Assembly: GCA_963783855.1 (NCBI GenBank) | Contig: CAWAPE010000003.1 | Coordinates: 218,537-282,536, forward strand | DNA: 64,000 nt | Source: JAKAGZ01 sp963783855 | GTDB lineage: Bacteria; Bacteroidota; Ignavibacteria; Ignavibacteriales; Ignavibacteriaceae | Reading direction: 5' to 3' | Notes under the pieces: generated by a model | What the model saw: only the letters and a program-made list of their open reading frames with translations | Database searches by the model: none | Told to the model about the DNA's origin: nothing | Translations under genes and position numbers: made by a program | Shown: piece by piece, positions 1 through 8,976 of the stretch | Position numbering within the stretch: the first letter of the stretch is position 1 | How the letters are laid out: every line of letters begins with the position of its first letter

Positions 1-85
1 TAATGAAGGTTCTTCTGTAAAGAAAAAAGAAGATGTTCACAAAATGGCTGAAGCAAATAAAGCTTTCGCACACTTTAAATGGTAA
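1..85 (+). CDS. rpsG: 30S ribosomal protein S7, C-terminal end (partial)
   Basis: Only the last 27 codons are inside the window, in the frame starting at base 2. They end with the S7 C-terminal signature DVHKMAEANKAFAHFKW and a TAA stop. S7 nucleates the head of the small subunit and contacts the E-site tRNA. The place directly before fusA and tuf is the standard str-operon order (rpsL-rpsG-fusA-tuf), which supports the call although most of the gene lies upstream of the window. Confidence 0.93.
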   Translation, partial: NEGSSVKKKEDVHKMAEANKAFAHFKW

Positions 86-122
86 TTATTCAGGAAACGA
101 TAAAAGAGAAAAAGATTAAAGA

Positions 123-2219
123 ATGGCAAATAAGATAAACATAGATAATGTTCGTAACATTGGTATAATGGCCCATATTGATGCCGGTAAAACTACAACT
201 ACAGAACGTATTCTGTTTTACACCGGTAAACTACATAGACTTGGTGAAGTGCATGATGGTGCTGCTACAATGGATTGGATGGAACAGGAAAAAGAACGTG
301 GTATTACAATTACAAGTGCCGCCACAACATGTTTCTGGGATAATCATCAGATAAATATTATTGATACTCCCGGACACGTTGATTTTACTGTTGAAGTTGA
401 AAGATCATTAAGAGTATTGGACGGAGCTGTTGCTCTCTTTTGTGCTGTTGGTGGCGTTGAACCACAATCAGAAACAGTTTGGAGACAGGCAGATAAATAC
501 AAAGTTCCTAGAATTGCTTTTGTTAATAAAATGGACAGGACGGGCGCCGATTTCTACCATGCTGTAGAAATGATGAGAGAAAGACTTGGCGCTAACGCAA
601 TTCCACTTAATCTTCCAATTGGTGAAGGTGATATTTTTACAGGAGTAATTGATTTAATTACTTTCAAAGCGAGAATGTTTCACGAAGAAACTTTCGGCGC
701 TACTTTTGATGATATTGATATTCCAGATGATTTAATGGAACTAGCTAAAAAGTACAGAACAGAAATGCTTGAAGCAGTTTCTGAAGTAGATGATACTTTG
801 CTAGAAAAATATCTGGATGGAAAAGAAATTACCGAAGAGGAAATTAAAAGAGTATTAAGAGTAGCTACTATTGATTTGAAAATTGTGCCGGTTCTTTGTG
901 GATCAGCATTTAAGAATAAAGGTGTTCAGAGGTTGCTGGATTCTGTTGTTGATTTCTTACCTGCACCAAAGGATTTCAAAGAAATTGAAGCGCACCATGT
1001 CGGGATGAACGACATTATTAAAAGAAAAATTGATGAAAATGAAAAGTTTACTGCTTTGGCTTTCAAAATTATGACTGATCCATTTGTTGGTAAACTTACA
1101 TTCTTTAGAGTTTATTCAGGCACATTAAAATCAGGTTCTTATATCTACAATTCTGTTAGTGGTAAAAAAGAAAGAATCAGCAGGCTTCTCCAGATGCACG
1201 CAAATCACAGAGAAGAAGTTGATGAAGTAAGAGCCGGTGATATTGCTGCTGCTGTTGGATTAAAGTTTACAAAAACAGGTGATACTCTTTGTACTGAAGA
1301 TGATCCTGTAATGATGGAAAAAATAGTTTTCCCGGAACCTGTTATACAGATTGCTATCGAACCAAAAACGAAAGCTGATCAGGATAAATTATCTGAGTCA
1401 CTGGTTAAATTATCTGACGAGGATCCTACTTTCAGAATTAAAGTAGATGAAGAAACCGGGCAGACTCTTATCAGCGGAATGGGTGAACTTCACCTGGAAA
1501 TTCTCGTTGACAGGATGAAAAGAGAATTTAAAGTAGAAGCAAATGTTGGTAAACCACAGGTTGCTTACAGAGAAACTATTACCCAAACAGTACAGGCTGA
1601 GGGTAAGTTTGTTAAACAATCTGGTGGCCGTGGAAAATTTGGTCACGTATGGATTGAACTTGGTCCTAACGAAACCGGTAAAGGATTTGAATTTGAAAAT
1701 GCAATTGTTGGCGGTGTAGTGCCAAAAGAATATATACCTGCTGTCTCTGCAGGAATACAGGATTCGCTAAAAAATGGTGTAGTCGCTGGGTTCCCTGTAG
1801 TAGATGTTAAAGCAAAACTTTATGATGGATCATATCACGATGTGGATTCTGATGAAATATCATTTAAAGTTGCAGGTTCTATGGCTTTTAAAGCCGGAGC
1901 TAAAAAAGCAAAACCAATACTTCTAGAACCAATAATGGATGTTGAGGTTGTAACTCCGGAAGAATATCTGGGCGACGTAATGGGTGATCTTAATTCACGT
2001 CGCGGTAAGATTGAAGGATTTTCAGCAAGGAAAGATGCACAGGTTATTAAATCGACTGTTCCTCTATCAGAGATGTTCGGTTATGCAACCGTGCTCAGAT
2101 CGATGACACAAGGAAGGGCAATATACACTATGCAGTTCCTTCATTATGCGGAAGTTCCTAAATCAATTGCTGAAGAAATTGCTGAAAAAACCGGTAGTAA
2201 ATCAACTACACACGCGTAA
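123..2219 (+). CDS. fusA: Elongation factor G
   Basis: This 698-residue protein is a full-length EF-G, the GTPase that drives tRNA-mRNA translocation and, with RRF, ribosome recycling. The GTP-binding motifs are intact: AHIDAGKT (residues 17-24), DTPGHVD (81-87) and NKMD (135-138). Domains II to V follow, with GGVVPKEYIPAV in domain IV and the domain V C-terminus ending MQFLHYAEVPKSIAEEI. It lies 37 bases after rpsG and 41 bases before tuf. The ATG start matches the family N-terminus (NVRNIGIMAHIDAGKT). Confidence 0.98.
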   Translation: MANKINIDNVRNIGIMAHIDAGKTTTTERILFYTGKLHRLGEVHDGAATMDWMEQEKERGITITSAATTCFWDNHQINIIDTPGHVDFTVEVERSLRVLDGAVALFCAVGGVEPQSETVWRQADKYKVPRIAFVNKMDRTGADFYHAVEMMRERLGANAIPLNLPIGEGDIFTGVIDLITFKARMFHEETFGATFDDIDIPDDLMELAKKYRTEMLEAVSEVDDTLLEKYLDGKEITEEEIKRVLRVATIDLKIVPVLCGSAFKNKGVQRLLDSVVDFLPAPKDFKEIEAHHVGMNDIIKRKIDENEKFTALAFKIMTDPFVGKLTFFRVYSGTLKSGSYIYNSVSGKKERISRLLQMHANHREEVDEVRAGDIAAAVGLKFTKTGDTLCTEDDPVMMEKIVFPEPVIQIAIEPKTKADQDKLSESLVKLSDEDPTFRIKVDEETGQTLISGMGELHLEILVDRMKREFKVEANVGKPQVAYRETITQTVQAEGKFVKQSGGRGKFGHVWIELGPNETGKGFEFENAIVGGVVPKEYIPAVSAGIQDSLKNGVVAGFPVVDVKAKLYDGSYHDVDSDEISFKVAGSMAFKAGAKKAKPILLEPIMDVEVVTPEEYLGDVMGDLNSRRGKIEGFSARKDAQVIKSTVPLSEMFGYATVLRSMTQGRAIYTMQFLHYAEVPKSIAEEIAEKTGSKSTTHA

Positions 2220-2260
2220 AGAGTATTTTTAATAAATAAATTTTAAAGGAGATAAATAAG

Positions 2261-3466
2261 ATGGCAAAAGCAAAATTTGATAGGAGTAAGCCTCACGTTA
2301 ACGTAGGTACAATTGGTCACGTGGATCATGGTAAAACTACATTAACAGCTGCCATCACTATGGCTCTCTCATCCAAGGGTTTATCAGAACAAAGAACTTT
2401 TGATAGTATTGATAATGCCCCTGAAGAAAGAGAAAGAGGTATTACCATTGCAACAGCACACGTTGAATATTCTACAGAAAACAGACATTATGCACACGTT
2501 GACTGTCCTGGTCACGCCGATTATGTTAAAAACATGATCACTGGCGCTGCCCAGATGGACGGTGCTATACTTGTTGTTGCTGCAACTGATGGTCCGATGC
2601 CTCAGACAAGAGAGCACATCCTCCTTGCACGTCAGGTTGGTGTACCAAAAATTGTTGTATTCATGAACAAAGTTGACATGGTTGACGATCCTGAATTACT
2701 TGAACTTGTTGAAGTTGAATTAAGAGACTTATTAACCGAATATGAATTTCCGGGTGAAGAAACTCCGATAATTCAGGGTTCAGCATTAAAAGCTCTTGAA
2801 GCTGCAAGTTCAAATGCACCTGATGATGATCCAAGATTACAGTGTATCTGGGATCTTATGAAAGCAGTCGATGAATATATTCCTGTACCTGAAAGGGATG
2901 CAGACAAACCATTCCTGATGCCGGTTGAGGATGTTTTCTCAATTACTGGTCGTGGAACGGTTGCTACAGGTAGAGTTGAAAGAGGCCAGGTAAAAATTCA
3001 GGAAGAAGTTGAACTTATCGGACTCGGACTTCACAAGAAAACAGTTGTTACAGGTATCGAGATGTTCAGAAAAGAACTCGACACAGCTATGGCTGGTGAC
3101 AACGCAGGTATACTCTTAAGAGGTATTGAAAAAACAGAAATCGAAAGAGGAATGGTTCTGGCTAAAACAGGAACAATTACTCCTCACAAGAAATTTGAAG
3201 GCGAAGTTTATATCCTTTCAAAAGATGAAGGTGGACGTCATACACCTTTCTTTAACGGATACAGACCTCAGTTCTATTTCAGAACAACTGACGTAACTGG
3301 TGTTGCTACACTGCCGTCAGGAACTGAAATGGTTATGCCTGGCGATAACATAAAACTCAGTGTTGAGCTGATTGGAGAAATCGCTATGGAAGAAGGCTTA
3401 CGTTTCGCTATCCGTGAAGGCGGTAGAACTGTAGGCTCAGGTGTTGTAACTAAGATTATTGAATAA
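2261..3466 (+). CDS. tuf: Elongation factor Tu
   Basis: This 401-residue protein delivers aminoacyl-tRNA to the ribosomal A site. G-domain motifs are GHVDHGKT (residues 19-26), DCPGH (81-85) and NKVD (136-139), followed by the two beta-barrel domains, with GRGTVATGRVERG opening domain II. A strong Shine-Dalgarno (AAAGGAGAT) lies about 9 bases before the ATG. It follows fusA and is followed by a clear terminator, so the str cluster can end here while some transcripts may continue into the S10 cluster. Only one tuf copy is visible; a second elsewhere cannot be excluded. Confidence 0.98.
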   Translation: MAKAKFDRSKPHVNVGTIGHVDHGKTTLTAAITMALSSKGLSEQRTFDSIDNAPEERERGITIATAHVEYSTENRHYAHVDCPGHADYVKNMITGAAQMDGAILVVAATDGPMPQTREHILLARQVGVPKIVVFMNKVDMVDDPELLELVEVELRDLLTEYEFPGEETPIIQGSALKALEAASSNAPDDDPRLQCIWDLMKAVDEYIPVPERDADKPFLMPVEDVFSITGRGTVATGRVERGQVKIQEEVELIGLGLHKKTVVTGIEMFRKELDTAMAGDNAGILLRGIEKTEIERGMVLAKTGTITPHKKFEGEVYILSKDEGGRHTPFFNGYRPQFYFRTTDVTGVATLPSGTEMVMPGDNIKLSVELIGEIAMEEGLRFAIREGGRTVGSGVVTKIIE

Positions 3467-3484
3467 AATGAAAGTATAGATCGT

Positions 3485-3509
3485 AAAGGGAGTCCAGCGA
3501 CTCCCTTTT
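3485..3509 (+). terminator. Rho-independent terminator after tuf
   Basis: AAAGGGAGTC, a 4-base loop (CAGC), then GACTCCCTTTT: a 10-base-pair stem running straight into T residues, 18 bases after the tuf stop. It separates the str genes (rpsG-fusA-tuf) from the S10 cluster, whose first gene has its own SD at about 3527. Confidence 0.85.
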
Positions 3510-3541
3510 CGTGTCTAATAATTAAAAGGAGTATCTTAAAA

Positions 3542-3850
3542 GTGGCTGGTCAAAAGATAAGAATAAAACTGAAATCGTACGATCATATTTTGATTGATAA
3601 GTCTACTGAAAAAATAATTAAAACAGTAAGAAGTACTGGAGCGGTAGTGTCCGGTCCAATTCCGCTTCCTACAAAAAGAACGCTTTATACGGTTTTAAGA
3701 TCTCCGCACGTGGATAAAAAATCACGTGAGCAGTTTGAAACAAGAGCACATAAAAGAATTATTGATATACATAATTCAAATAATAAAACCGTCGATTCTC
3801 TAAGTAAATTAGATATTCCGGCGGGTGTTGATATTGAGATTAAGCTTTAA
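3542..3850 (+). CDS. rpsJ: 30S ribosomal protein S10
   Basis: S10 (102 residues, usual length) belongs to the head of the 30S subunit and doubles in other bacteria as the NusE antitermination factor. The sequence IRIKLKSYDHILIDKST at the N-terminus and SPHVDKKSREQFETRAHKR in the middle are diagnostic. The start is GTG, fixed by an AAGGAG Shine-Dalgarno about 10 bases upstream and by homology (AGQKIRIKLKS). It is the first gene of the S10 cluster and follows the tuf terminator. Confidence 0.97.
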   Translation: MAGQKIRIKLKSYDHILIDKSTEKIIKTVRSTGAVVSGPIPLPTKRTLYTVLRSPHVDKKSREQFETRAHKRIIDIHNSNNKTVDSLSKLDIPAGVDIEIKL

Positions 3851-3867
3851 TGAATTTGGGAGCAAAG

Positions 3868-4491
3868 ATGTCTGGCATCATCGGTAAAAAATTAGGAATG
3901 TCGAGTGTATTTAACGAACAGGGTGATTTAATACCTGTTACCGTTATTCAGGCAGGTCCTTGCAAAGTTGTTTCTGTCAGGACAAAAGACAAAGACGGTT
4001 ACAATGCACTACAGTTGGGTTTTGGAGAAAGGAAAGAAAAAAATGTAAGCAAGCCGATTAAAGGGCAGTACAAAAAATCTAAATTATCTCCCGCAGCTTT
4101 ATTAAAAGAGTTTAGATTTCCTGACGATTCTGAACTGAAAATTGGTGACGAAATTAAGGCAGACTTCTTTATTGAAGGTGAAAGCATTAAAGTTCGTTCA
4201 AAAAGTATTGGTAAAGGTTTTCAGGGTGTTATGAAAAGACATGGTTTCGCTGGAGTAGGTGGAACAACACATGGTCAGAGTGATCGTTTAAGAGCACCGG
4301 GTTCAATCGGATCAAGTTCTTATCCTTCAAGAGTTTTTAAGGGTATGAGAATGGCAGGAAGAACAGGGCATAGAAATGTCACCATTTCTAATCTTAAAGT
4401 AATTAAAATAATTCCGGAACAGAATTTAATTCTTGTAAAGGGTGCTGTTCCCGGCTCTGTAAATTCTTATGTAGAATTGATAAAAAAGTAA
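3868..4491 (+). CDS. rplC: 50S ribosomal protein L3
   Basis: L3 binds 23S rRNA near the peptidyl transferase centre and is one of the first proteins assembled. Seen are GIIGKKLGM at the N-terminus, KSIGKGFQGVMKRHGF and the long-loop segment GSSSYPSRVFKGMRMAGR. An upstream in-frame ATG at 3850 overlaps the rpsJ stop, but I prefer the ATG at 3868: it gives the family N-terminus MSGIIGKKLGM, has GGGAG about 6 bases upstream and yields 207 residues, the usual size. Confidence 0.95.
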   Translation: MSGIIGKKLGMSSVFNEQGDLIPVTVIQAGPCKVVSVRTKDKDGYNALQLGFGERKEKNVSKPIKGQYKKSKLSPAALLKEFRFPDDSELKIGDEIKADFFIEGESIKVRSKSIGKGFQGVMKRHGFAGVGGTTHGQSDRLRAPGSIGSSSYPSRVFKGMRMAGRTGHRNVTISNLKVIKIIPEQNLILVKGAVPGSVNSYVELIKK

Positions 4492-4503
4492 TTTGGCAAA
4501 AAA

Positions 4504-5151
4504 ATGAAATTTGATATTTATAATATAGACGGCAAAACATCAGGAAAGCAGATAGAACTTTCCGATAACATTTTTGGTGTTGAGCCAAATGACCACGCTA
4601 TTTACCTGTCGGTAAAAGCTTACCAGGCTAACCAGAGACAGGGTACAAGTAAGTCTAAGGAAAGAGGCGAAGTAAGAGGTGGCGGTAAAAAACCATGGAA
4701 ACAGAAAGGTCGTGGCGGTGCTCGTGCGGGTACTATAAGATCTCCATTATGGGTTGGCGGTGGAACTATCTTTGGACCAAAGCCAAGAGATTACAGACAG
4801 GATTTGCCAAAAAAACTTAAAAAACTGGCAAAAAAATCAGCACTTAGCTACAAAGTAAAAGACGAACAGCTGGTTGTAATTGAAGACTTTAATTTTGAAA
4901 ATCCTAAGACAAAAGAATTTAAAGGCTTTCTTGATTCATTAAAATTATCAGGTAAAAAAGTATTATTGCTTACTAACGGTTACAACGAAGTAGTTTATAA
5001 GTCAGGAAGAAATATTCCTAAAGTTAAAATACTTGAAGCAGCAAAAGCTTCAACTTATGATATTCTTAATAACCAGGTTTTGGTTTTACAAGCTGGTGCA
5101 GTTGATATTATCAGCAAGACATTTGAAAATAAAGCAGAGGCAGTGAACTGA
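4504..5151 (+). CDS. rplD: 50S ribosomal protein L4
   Basis: L4 (215 residues) lines the polypeptide exit tunnel together with L22. The extended-loop motif is visible: KKPWKQKGRGGARAGTIRSP followed by WVGGGTIFGPKPRDY. In some bacteria L4 autoregulates the S10 operon, but I see no leader here to support that. It lies 12 bases after rplC and 1 base before rplW, which implies tight co-translation. Confidence 0.97.
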   Translation: MKFDIYNIDGKTSGKQIELSDNIFGVEPNDHAIYLSVKAYQANQRQGTSKSKERGEVRGGGKKPWKQKGRGGARAGTIRSPLWVGGGTIFGPKPRDYRQDLPKKLKKLAKKSALSYKVKDEQLVVIEDFNFENPKTKEFKGFLDSLKLSGKKVLLLTNGYNEVVYKSGRNIPKVKILEAAKASTYDILNNQVLVLQAGAVDIISKTFENKAEAVN

Positions 5152-5152
5152 G

Positions 5153-5446
5153 ATGCATGATATTTTAATAAAACCATTGATAACTGAAAAGATGACAAAT
5201 CTTTCAGCATCTCAAGGAAAATATGGATTTTTAGTTAATCCTAAATCTAACAAAGTTGAAATTGCTAAAGCAATTGAAAAAAAGTTTAACGTACATGTTA
5301 CAGGTGTAAAAACCATAAATCATAAAGGGAAATCTAAAACTCAATTTAGAAAAAGCGGAAGATTTGTGGGTAAAACACCAGCATTTAAGAAAGCAATTAT
5401 TACCCTGAAAGAGGGTGATACAATTGAATTATTCGAACAAGTTTAG
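5153..5446 (+). CDS. rplW: 50S ribosomal protein L23
   Basis: L23 (97 residues) sits at the tunnel exit and is the docking point for trigger factor and SRP. The N-terminal DILIKPLITEKMTNL and the internal KVEIAKAIEKKFNVHVTGV match the family. The ATG lies one base after the rplD stop. Confidence 0.96.
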   Translation: MHDILIKPLITEKMTNLSASQGKYGFLVNPKSNKVEIAKAIEKKFNVHVTGVKTINHKGKSKTQFRKSGRFVGKTPAFKKAIITLKEGDTIELFEQV

Positions 5447-5468
5447 TTTTTGACAACAGGATTTTGTA

Positions 5469-6299
5469 ATGGCAATTAAAAAATTAAGACCGATGACACC
5501 AGGAACGAGATTTATGTCGAAGTCATCTTTCGATGAAATCACGAAAGATACTCCTGAAAAATCTCTTACTACTTCTTTAAGGAAGTCCGGCGGTAGAAAC
5601 AATAAAGGTAGAACTACCTCTAGATTTATAGGCGGCGGTCATAAAAGAAGATACCGTGTAATAGATTTTAAGCGTGATAAAAAAGGTGTACCTGGAAAAG
5701 TATTCTCTATTGAATATGATCCAAACAGAACTTGTAGAATAGCTTTATTACACTACGCAGATGGTGAAAAAAGATATATTCTGGCTCCTGATGGTCTGAA
5801 GGTTGGTAGTACAGTTGTTTCAGGAAGCGGCAGTGAAATTAATATAGGTAATGCACTTCCATTGAAGGAAATGCCTTTAGGAAGTTTCATTCATAATGTT
5901 GAATTGAAAGTAGGAAAAGGCGGACAACTTGGAAGAAGTGCAGGAACTGCTTTACAGGTACTTGCTAAAGAAGGTGAATACGCACAGTTGAAAATGCCTT
6001 CAGGTGAAGTTAGAATGGTTCGTCTTGAATGTATGGCAACTTACGGTACAGTTGGTAATTCCGAGCAGGAAAATATCAGCTGGGGTAAAGCCGGTAGAAT
6101 GCGTTGGAAAGGCAAAAGACCTCATGTTAGAGGCGTAGTAATGAACCCGGTCGATCACCCTATGGGTGGTGGTGAAGGTAAAACTTCTGGTGGCGGACAT
6201 CCTGTTTCACCATGGGGACAAAAAGCGAAAGGATTGAAAACCAGAAAGCATAAAAAAGAATCTAACAAATTTATTATAAAAAGACGCAATAAGAAGTAG
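5469..6299 (+). CDS. rplB: 50S ribosomal protein L2
   Basis: L2 (276 residues) is a core 23S rRNA-binding protein needed for subunit joining and peptidyl transfer. Diagnostic pieces are GRNNKGRTTSRFIGGGHKR near the N-terminus and VRGVVMNPVDHPMGGGEGK near the C-terminus, which holds the functionally important histidine of the family. The order rplD-rplW-rplB-rpsS is canonical. Confidence 0.98.
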   Translation: MAIKKLRPMTPGTRFMSKSSFDEITKDTPEKSLTTSLRKSGGRNNKGRTTSRFIGGGHKRRYRVIDFKRDKKGVPGKVFSIEYDPNRTCRIALLHYADGEKRYILAPDGLKVGSTVVSGSGSEINIGNALPLKEMPLGSFIHNVELKVGKGGQLGRSAGTALQVLAKEGEYAQLKMPSGEVRMVRLECMATYGTVGNSEQENISWGKAGRMRWKGKRPHVRGVVMNPVDHPMGGGEGKTSGGGHPVSPWGQKAKGLKTRKHKKESNKFIIKRRNKK

Positions 6300-6308
6300 A
6301 GAGTAATT

Positions 6309-6590
6309 ATGCCAAGATCGATAAAAAAGGGACCCTTTGTTGACTATAAATTAGAAGAGAAAATTAATAAGCTGAACGAAACCAACCAGAAAAAGATCGT
6401 TAAAACCTGGTCACGTTCATCTACTATAATTCCTGATTTTGTTGGTCATACAATCGCAGTTCACAATGGAAACAAGATGATTCCTGTTTATGTAACTGAA
6501 AATATGGTTGGTCATAAACTGGGAGAATTTGCTCCTACTAGAATATTCAGAGGACATCCTGGGACAAAAGCTGAAAAAGCATCGAAATAA
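6309..6590 (+). CDS. rpsS: 30S ribosomal protein S19
   Basis: S19 (93 residues) forms a head heterodimer with S13 and contacts A-site tRNA. The N-terminus MPRSIKKGPFVDYKL and the segment TWSRSSTIIPDFVGHTIAVH are typical, and the C-terminus has the usual GEFAPTRIFRGHPG. It lies 9 bases after rplB. Confidence 0.97.
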   Translation: MPRSIKKGPFVDYKLEEKINKLNETNQKKIVKTWSRSSTIIPDFVGHTIAVHNGNKMIPVYVTENMVGHKLGEFAPTRIFRGHPGTKAEKASK

Positions 6591-6621
6591 GAAGCTAATT
6601 TTAATAAGGATTTTTTGAAAA

Positions 6622-6966
6622 ATGGAAGCTAGAGCAATACATAAATTTATTCCTTCATCGCCAAGAAAAATGAGACTGGTGATTGATATGATTCGCGGTA
6701 TGTCCGTTGAAAAGGCGATTGAAACATTACACTTTCATACAAAACACTCATCAAAAGATGCAGAAAAAGTTTTGAGATCAGCTATAGCTAATCTTATGAA
6801 TAAAGATGAGAATGCAAAAGTAGATCCGGCTGATGTTTTTGTAAAAGAAGCATTTGTAGATCAGGGTCCAACATTAAAAAGAATTTCAGCAGCCCCGATG
6901 GGCCGTGCGTATCAAATTAGAAAAAGATCTTGTCATTTAACTATAGTTGTTGCAACTAGGGCATAA
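6622..6966 (+). CDS. rplV: 50S ribosomal protein L22
   Basis: L22 (114 residues) lines the exit tunnel with its beta-hairpin. Recognised by SPRKMRLVIDMIRG near the N-terminus and the hairpin region FVDQGPTLKRISAAPMGRA, followed by RKRSCHLTIVV. It is placed between rpsS and rpsC as in almost all bacteria. Confidence 0.97.
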   Translation: MEARAIHKFIPSSPRKMRLVIDMIRGMSVEKAIETLHFHTKHSSKDAEKVLRSAIANLMNKDENAKVDPADVFVKEAFVDQGPTLKRISAAPMGRAYQIRKRSCHLTIVVATRA

Positions 6967-6983
6967 TTTAGGAGGTTATTTCT

Positions 6984-7625
6984 TTGGGACAGAAAACACA
7001 TCCGGTAGGATTTAGAGTTGGTGTAATAAGAGGCTGGGACTCTAACTGGTATGAAAATAAAAGCTATGCAGGTAAACTGAAAGAAGATGTAAAGCTTAGA
7101 GATTATGTTAGAAACAGACTTAAAAAAGCCGGTATCTCAAGAATTATAATTGATAGAACTTCAAAGAATATTATTCTTACAATACATACTTCAAGACCAG
7201 GCGTTGTAATTGGTAAGAGCGGTAAAGAAATAACACAGCTTGAACAAGAATTAAAACAGATTACAGATAAAGAAGTTAAAGTTCAGATTTCAGAAATTAA
7301 AAGACCAGAACTTGATGCTTATTTAGTTGCTGAAAATATTGCAAATCAGCTTGCTGGAAGAGTTTCTTTCAGAAGAGCAATGAAAATGGCAATCACTGCT
7401 GGCATGAGAATGGGTGCTGAAGGTATTAGAATTATGTGCTCAGGACGTTTGGGCGGAGCCGAAATGGCAAGAACCGAACAGTACAAACAGGGCAGAATTC
7501 CTCTGCATACTATTCGTGCGGATATAGATTATGCTAATGGTAGATCAGAAACCGTTTACGGCTCAATCGGAGTTAAAGTGTGGATTTGCCGTGGTGAGAT
7601 ATTAGGAAAAAGAGTTACTGAATAA
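6984..7625 (+). CDS. rpsC: 30S ribosomal protein S3
   Basis: S3 (213 residues) forms part of the mRNA entry channel and carries a KH domain. MGQKTHPVGFRVG at the N-terminus and RPGVVIGKSGKEI (the GxxG loop of the KH domain) identify it. The start codon is TTG; an AGGAGG Shine-Dalgarno about 8 bases upstream and the exact family N-terminus make this start secure. Confidence 0.97.
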   Translation: MGQKTHPVGFRVGVIRGWDSNWYENKSYAGKLKEDVKLRDYVRNRLKKAGISRIIIDRTSKNIILTIHTSRPGVVIGKSGKEITQLEQELKQITDKEVKVQISEIKRPELDAYLVAENIANQLAGRVSFRRAMKMAITAGMRMGAEGIRIMCSGRLGGAEMARTEQYKQGRIPLHTIRADIDYANGRSETVYGSIGVKVWICRGEILGKRVTE

Positions 7626-7646
7626 ATTTCCGGGAGATTTTAGATC

Positions 7647-8063
7647 ATGTTAATGCCAAAGAGAGTAAAGTTTAGAAAATCGCAACGCGGAAGAATGGCT
7701 GGTAAAGCTAAAAGAGGAAGCTCTGTAGCTTTTGGTGATTTTGGATTAAAGGCTTTGGAACCACACTGGATCACAAGCCGCCAGATTGAAGCTTGCCGTG
7801 TTTCTCTTTCAAGAAAAATGAAAAGAGACGGTAAAGTTTGGATAAGAATATTTCCGGATAAACCAGTTTCTAAAAAACCTCTTGAAACAAGAATGGGTAA
7901 AGGTAAAGGCGCGCCGGAATTTTGGGTTTGCGTTGTAAAACCTGGCCGCGTGTTGTTTGAAGTTTCCGGAGTATCCAAAGAATTAGCTTATGAGGCGCTA
8001 AAAAGTTGTGGATATAAATTGCCAATTAAAACTAAAGTAGTTTCAAGACCTGATTTTGAATAA
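7647..8063 (+). CDS. rplP: 50S ribosomal protein L16
   Basis: L16 (138 residues) organises the A-site region of the large subunit. The N-terminus MLMPKRVKFRKSQRGRM and the segment ETRMGKGKGAPEFWVCVVKPG are characteristic. The last is the region that is hydroxylated on an arginine in enterobacteria. Position between rpsC and rpmC is canonical. Confidence 0.97.
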   Translation: MLMPKRVKFRKSQRGRMAGKAKRGSSVAFGDFGLKALEPHWITSRQIEACRVSLSRKMKRDGKVWIRIFPDKPVSKKPLETRMGKGKGAPEFWVCVVKPGRVLFEVSGVSKELAYEALKSCGYKLPIKTKVVSRPDFE

Positions 8064-8083
8064 GCTTATTTAGGAAAGTAAAA

Positions 8084-8320
8084 ATGAAAATTCACGAAAT
8101 AAAAGAAATGAAGACGGACGAGCTGGAAAAGCTGCTAAATGATGAAGAAAAAAATATGATTGATCTTCGTTTTTCTCATCAATTAAAGCAGTTAACTAAT
8201 ACCGGTAAATTAAGTCTTGCAAAAAAAGATATTGCCAGGATGAAAACAGTTTTAAATGAAAGAAAATTGGCAGAAAAAAATGTTGCCAATACTGATAATA
8301 AAGAAGGAGCTGGTGCTTAA
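8084..8320 (+). CDS. rpmC: 50S ribosomal protein L29
   Basis: L29 is a small two-helix protein next to L23 at the tunnel exit. It is 78 residues here, slightly longer than the common 63-70, with the extra length in a C-terminal NKEGAGA-type tail. The family pattern KEMKTDELEKLLNDEEKNM and LSLAKKDIARMKTVLNER is clear. Three bases separate it from rpsQ. Confidence 0.95.
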   Translation: MKIHEIKEMKTDELEKLLNDEEKNMIDLRFSHQLKQLTNTGKLSLAKKDIARMKTVLNERKLAEKNVANTDNKEGAGA

Positions 8321-8322
8321 TT

Positions 8323-8580
8323 ATGTTAGAACGTACATTAAGAAAAACAAGAATCGGTGTAGTTGTCAGTAACAAAATGGATAAAACAATTACGGTATCT
8401 ATAGAAAGAAGAGTATCGCACCCGATTTATAAAAAATATTATAAGAAAACCACCAAGCTCAAAGCTCACGATGAGAAAAGCGAATGTAAAATCGGGGACA
8501 AAGTAAAAATTATGGAAACACGGCCATTGAGCAAAATGAAAAGATGGCGTTTAGTTCAAATTGTAGAAAAAGCCAAGTAG
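8323..8580 (+). CDS. rpsQ: 30S ribosomal protein S17
   Basis: S17 (85 residues) is a primary 16S rRNA binder with an OB fold. The segments RIGVVVSNKMDKTITVSIER and GDKVKIMETRPLSKMKRWR are diagnostic. It follows rpmC by two bases and precedes rplN, the normal order at the S10/spc junction. Confidence 0.97.
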   Translation: MLERTLRKTRIGVVVSNKMDKTITVSIERRVSHPIYKKYYKKTTKLKAHDEKSECKIGDKVKIMETRPLSKMKRWRLVQIVEKAK

Positions 8581-8597
8581 AATAGGAGTTATGTAAA

Positions 8598-8966
8598 ATG
8601 ATCCAGGAAGAAACGAATTTAGTGGTTGCCGATAACTCTGGCGCTAAAAAAGTAAGATGTATTAGAGTACTTGGCGGTAGCGGAAGGCAATACGCAAGCT
8701 TGGGCGATTTAGTTGTTGTTTCAGTTAAAGCTGCTATACCAAACGGAACAGTAAAAAAAGGTGAAGTTTCCAGAGCAGTAATTGTAAGAACCAGAAAGGA
8801 AGTAAGACGTAAAGACGGATCTTACATACGGTTTGATGAAAACGCAGCTGTTTTAATCAGCAATCTGAATGAACCAAAAGGTACACGTATTTTTGGACCG
8901 GTTGCAAGAGAATTGCGGGACAAACAGTTCATGAAAATAGTTTCTTTAGCACCTGAAGTATTATAA
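8598..8966 (+). CDS. rplN: 50S ribosomal protein L14
   Basis: L14 (122 residues) forms intersubunit bridges with h14 of 16S rRNA and is the target of the silencing factor RsfS. Identified by MIQEETNLVVADNSGAKKV, RCIRVLGGSGR and the C-terminal GTRIFGPVARELRDKQFMKI. Length is exactly typical. It is first gene of the spc-type block. Confidence 0.98.
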   Translation: MIQEETNLVVADNSGAKKVRCIRVLGGSGRQYASLGDLVVVSVKAAIPNGTVKKGEVSRAVIVRTRKEVRRKDGSYIRFDENAAVLISNLNEPKGTRIFGPVARELRDKQFMKIVSLAPEVL

Positions 8967-8976
8967 GGTTTAAGTA

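Noticed and set aside
3850..3867. Upstream ATG of rplC overlapping the rpsJ stop
   Set aside because: It would add six residues not seen in L3; the ATG at 3868 has a better Shine-Dalgarno and the family N-terminus.
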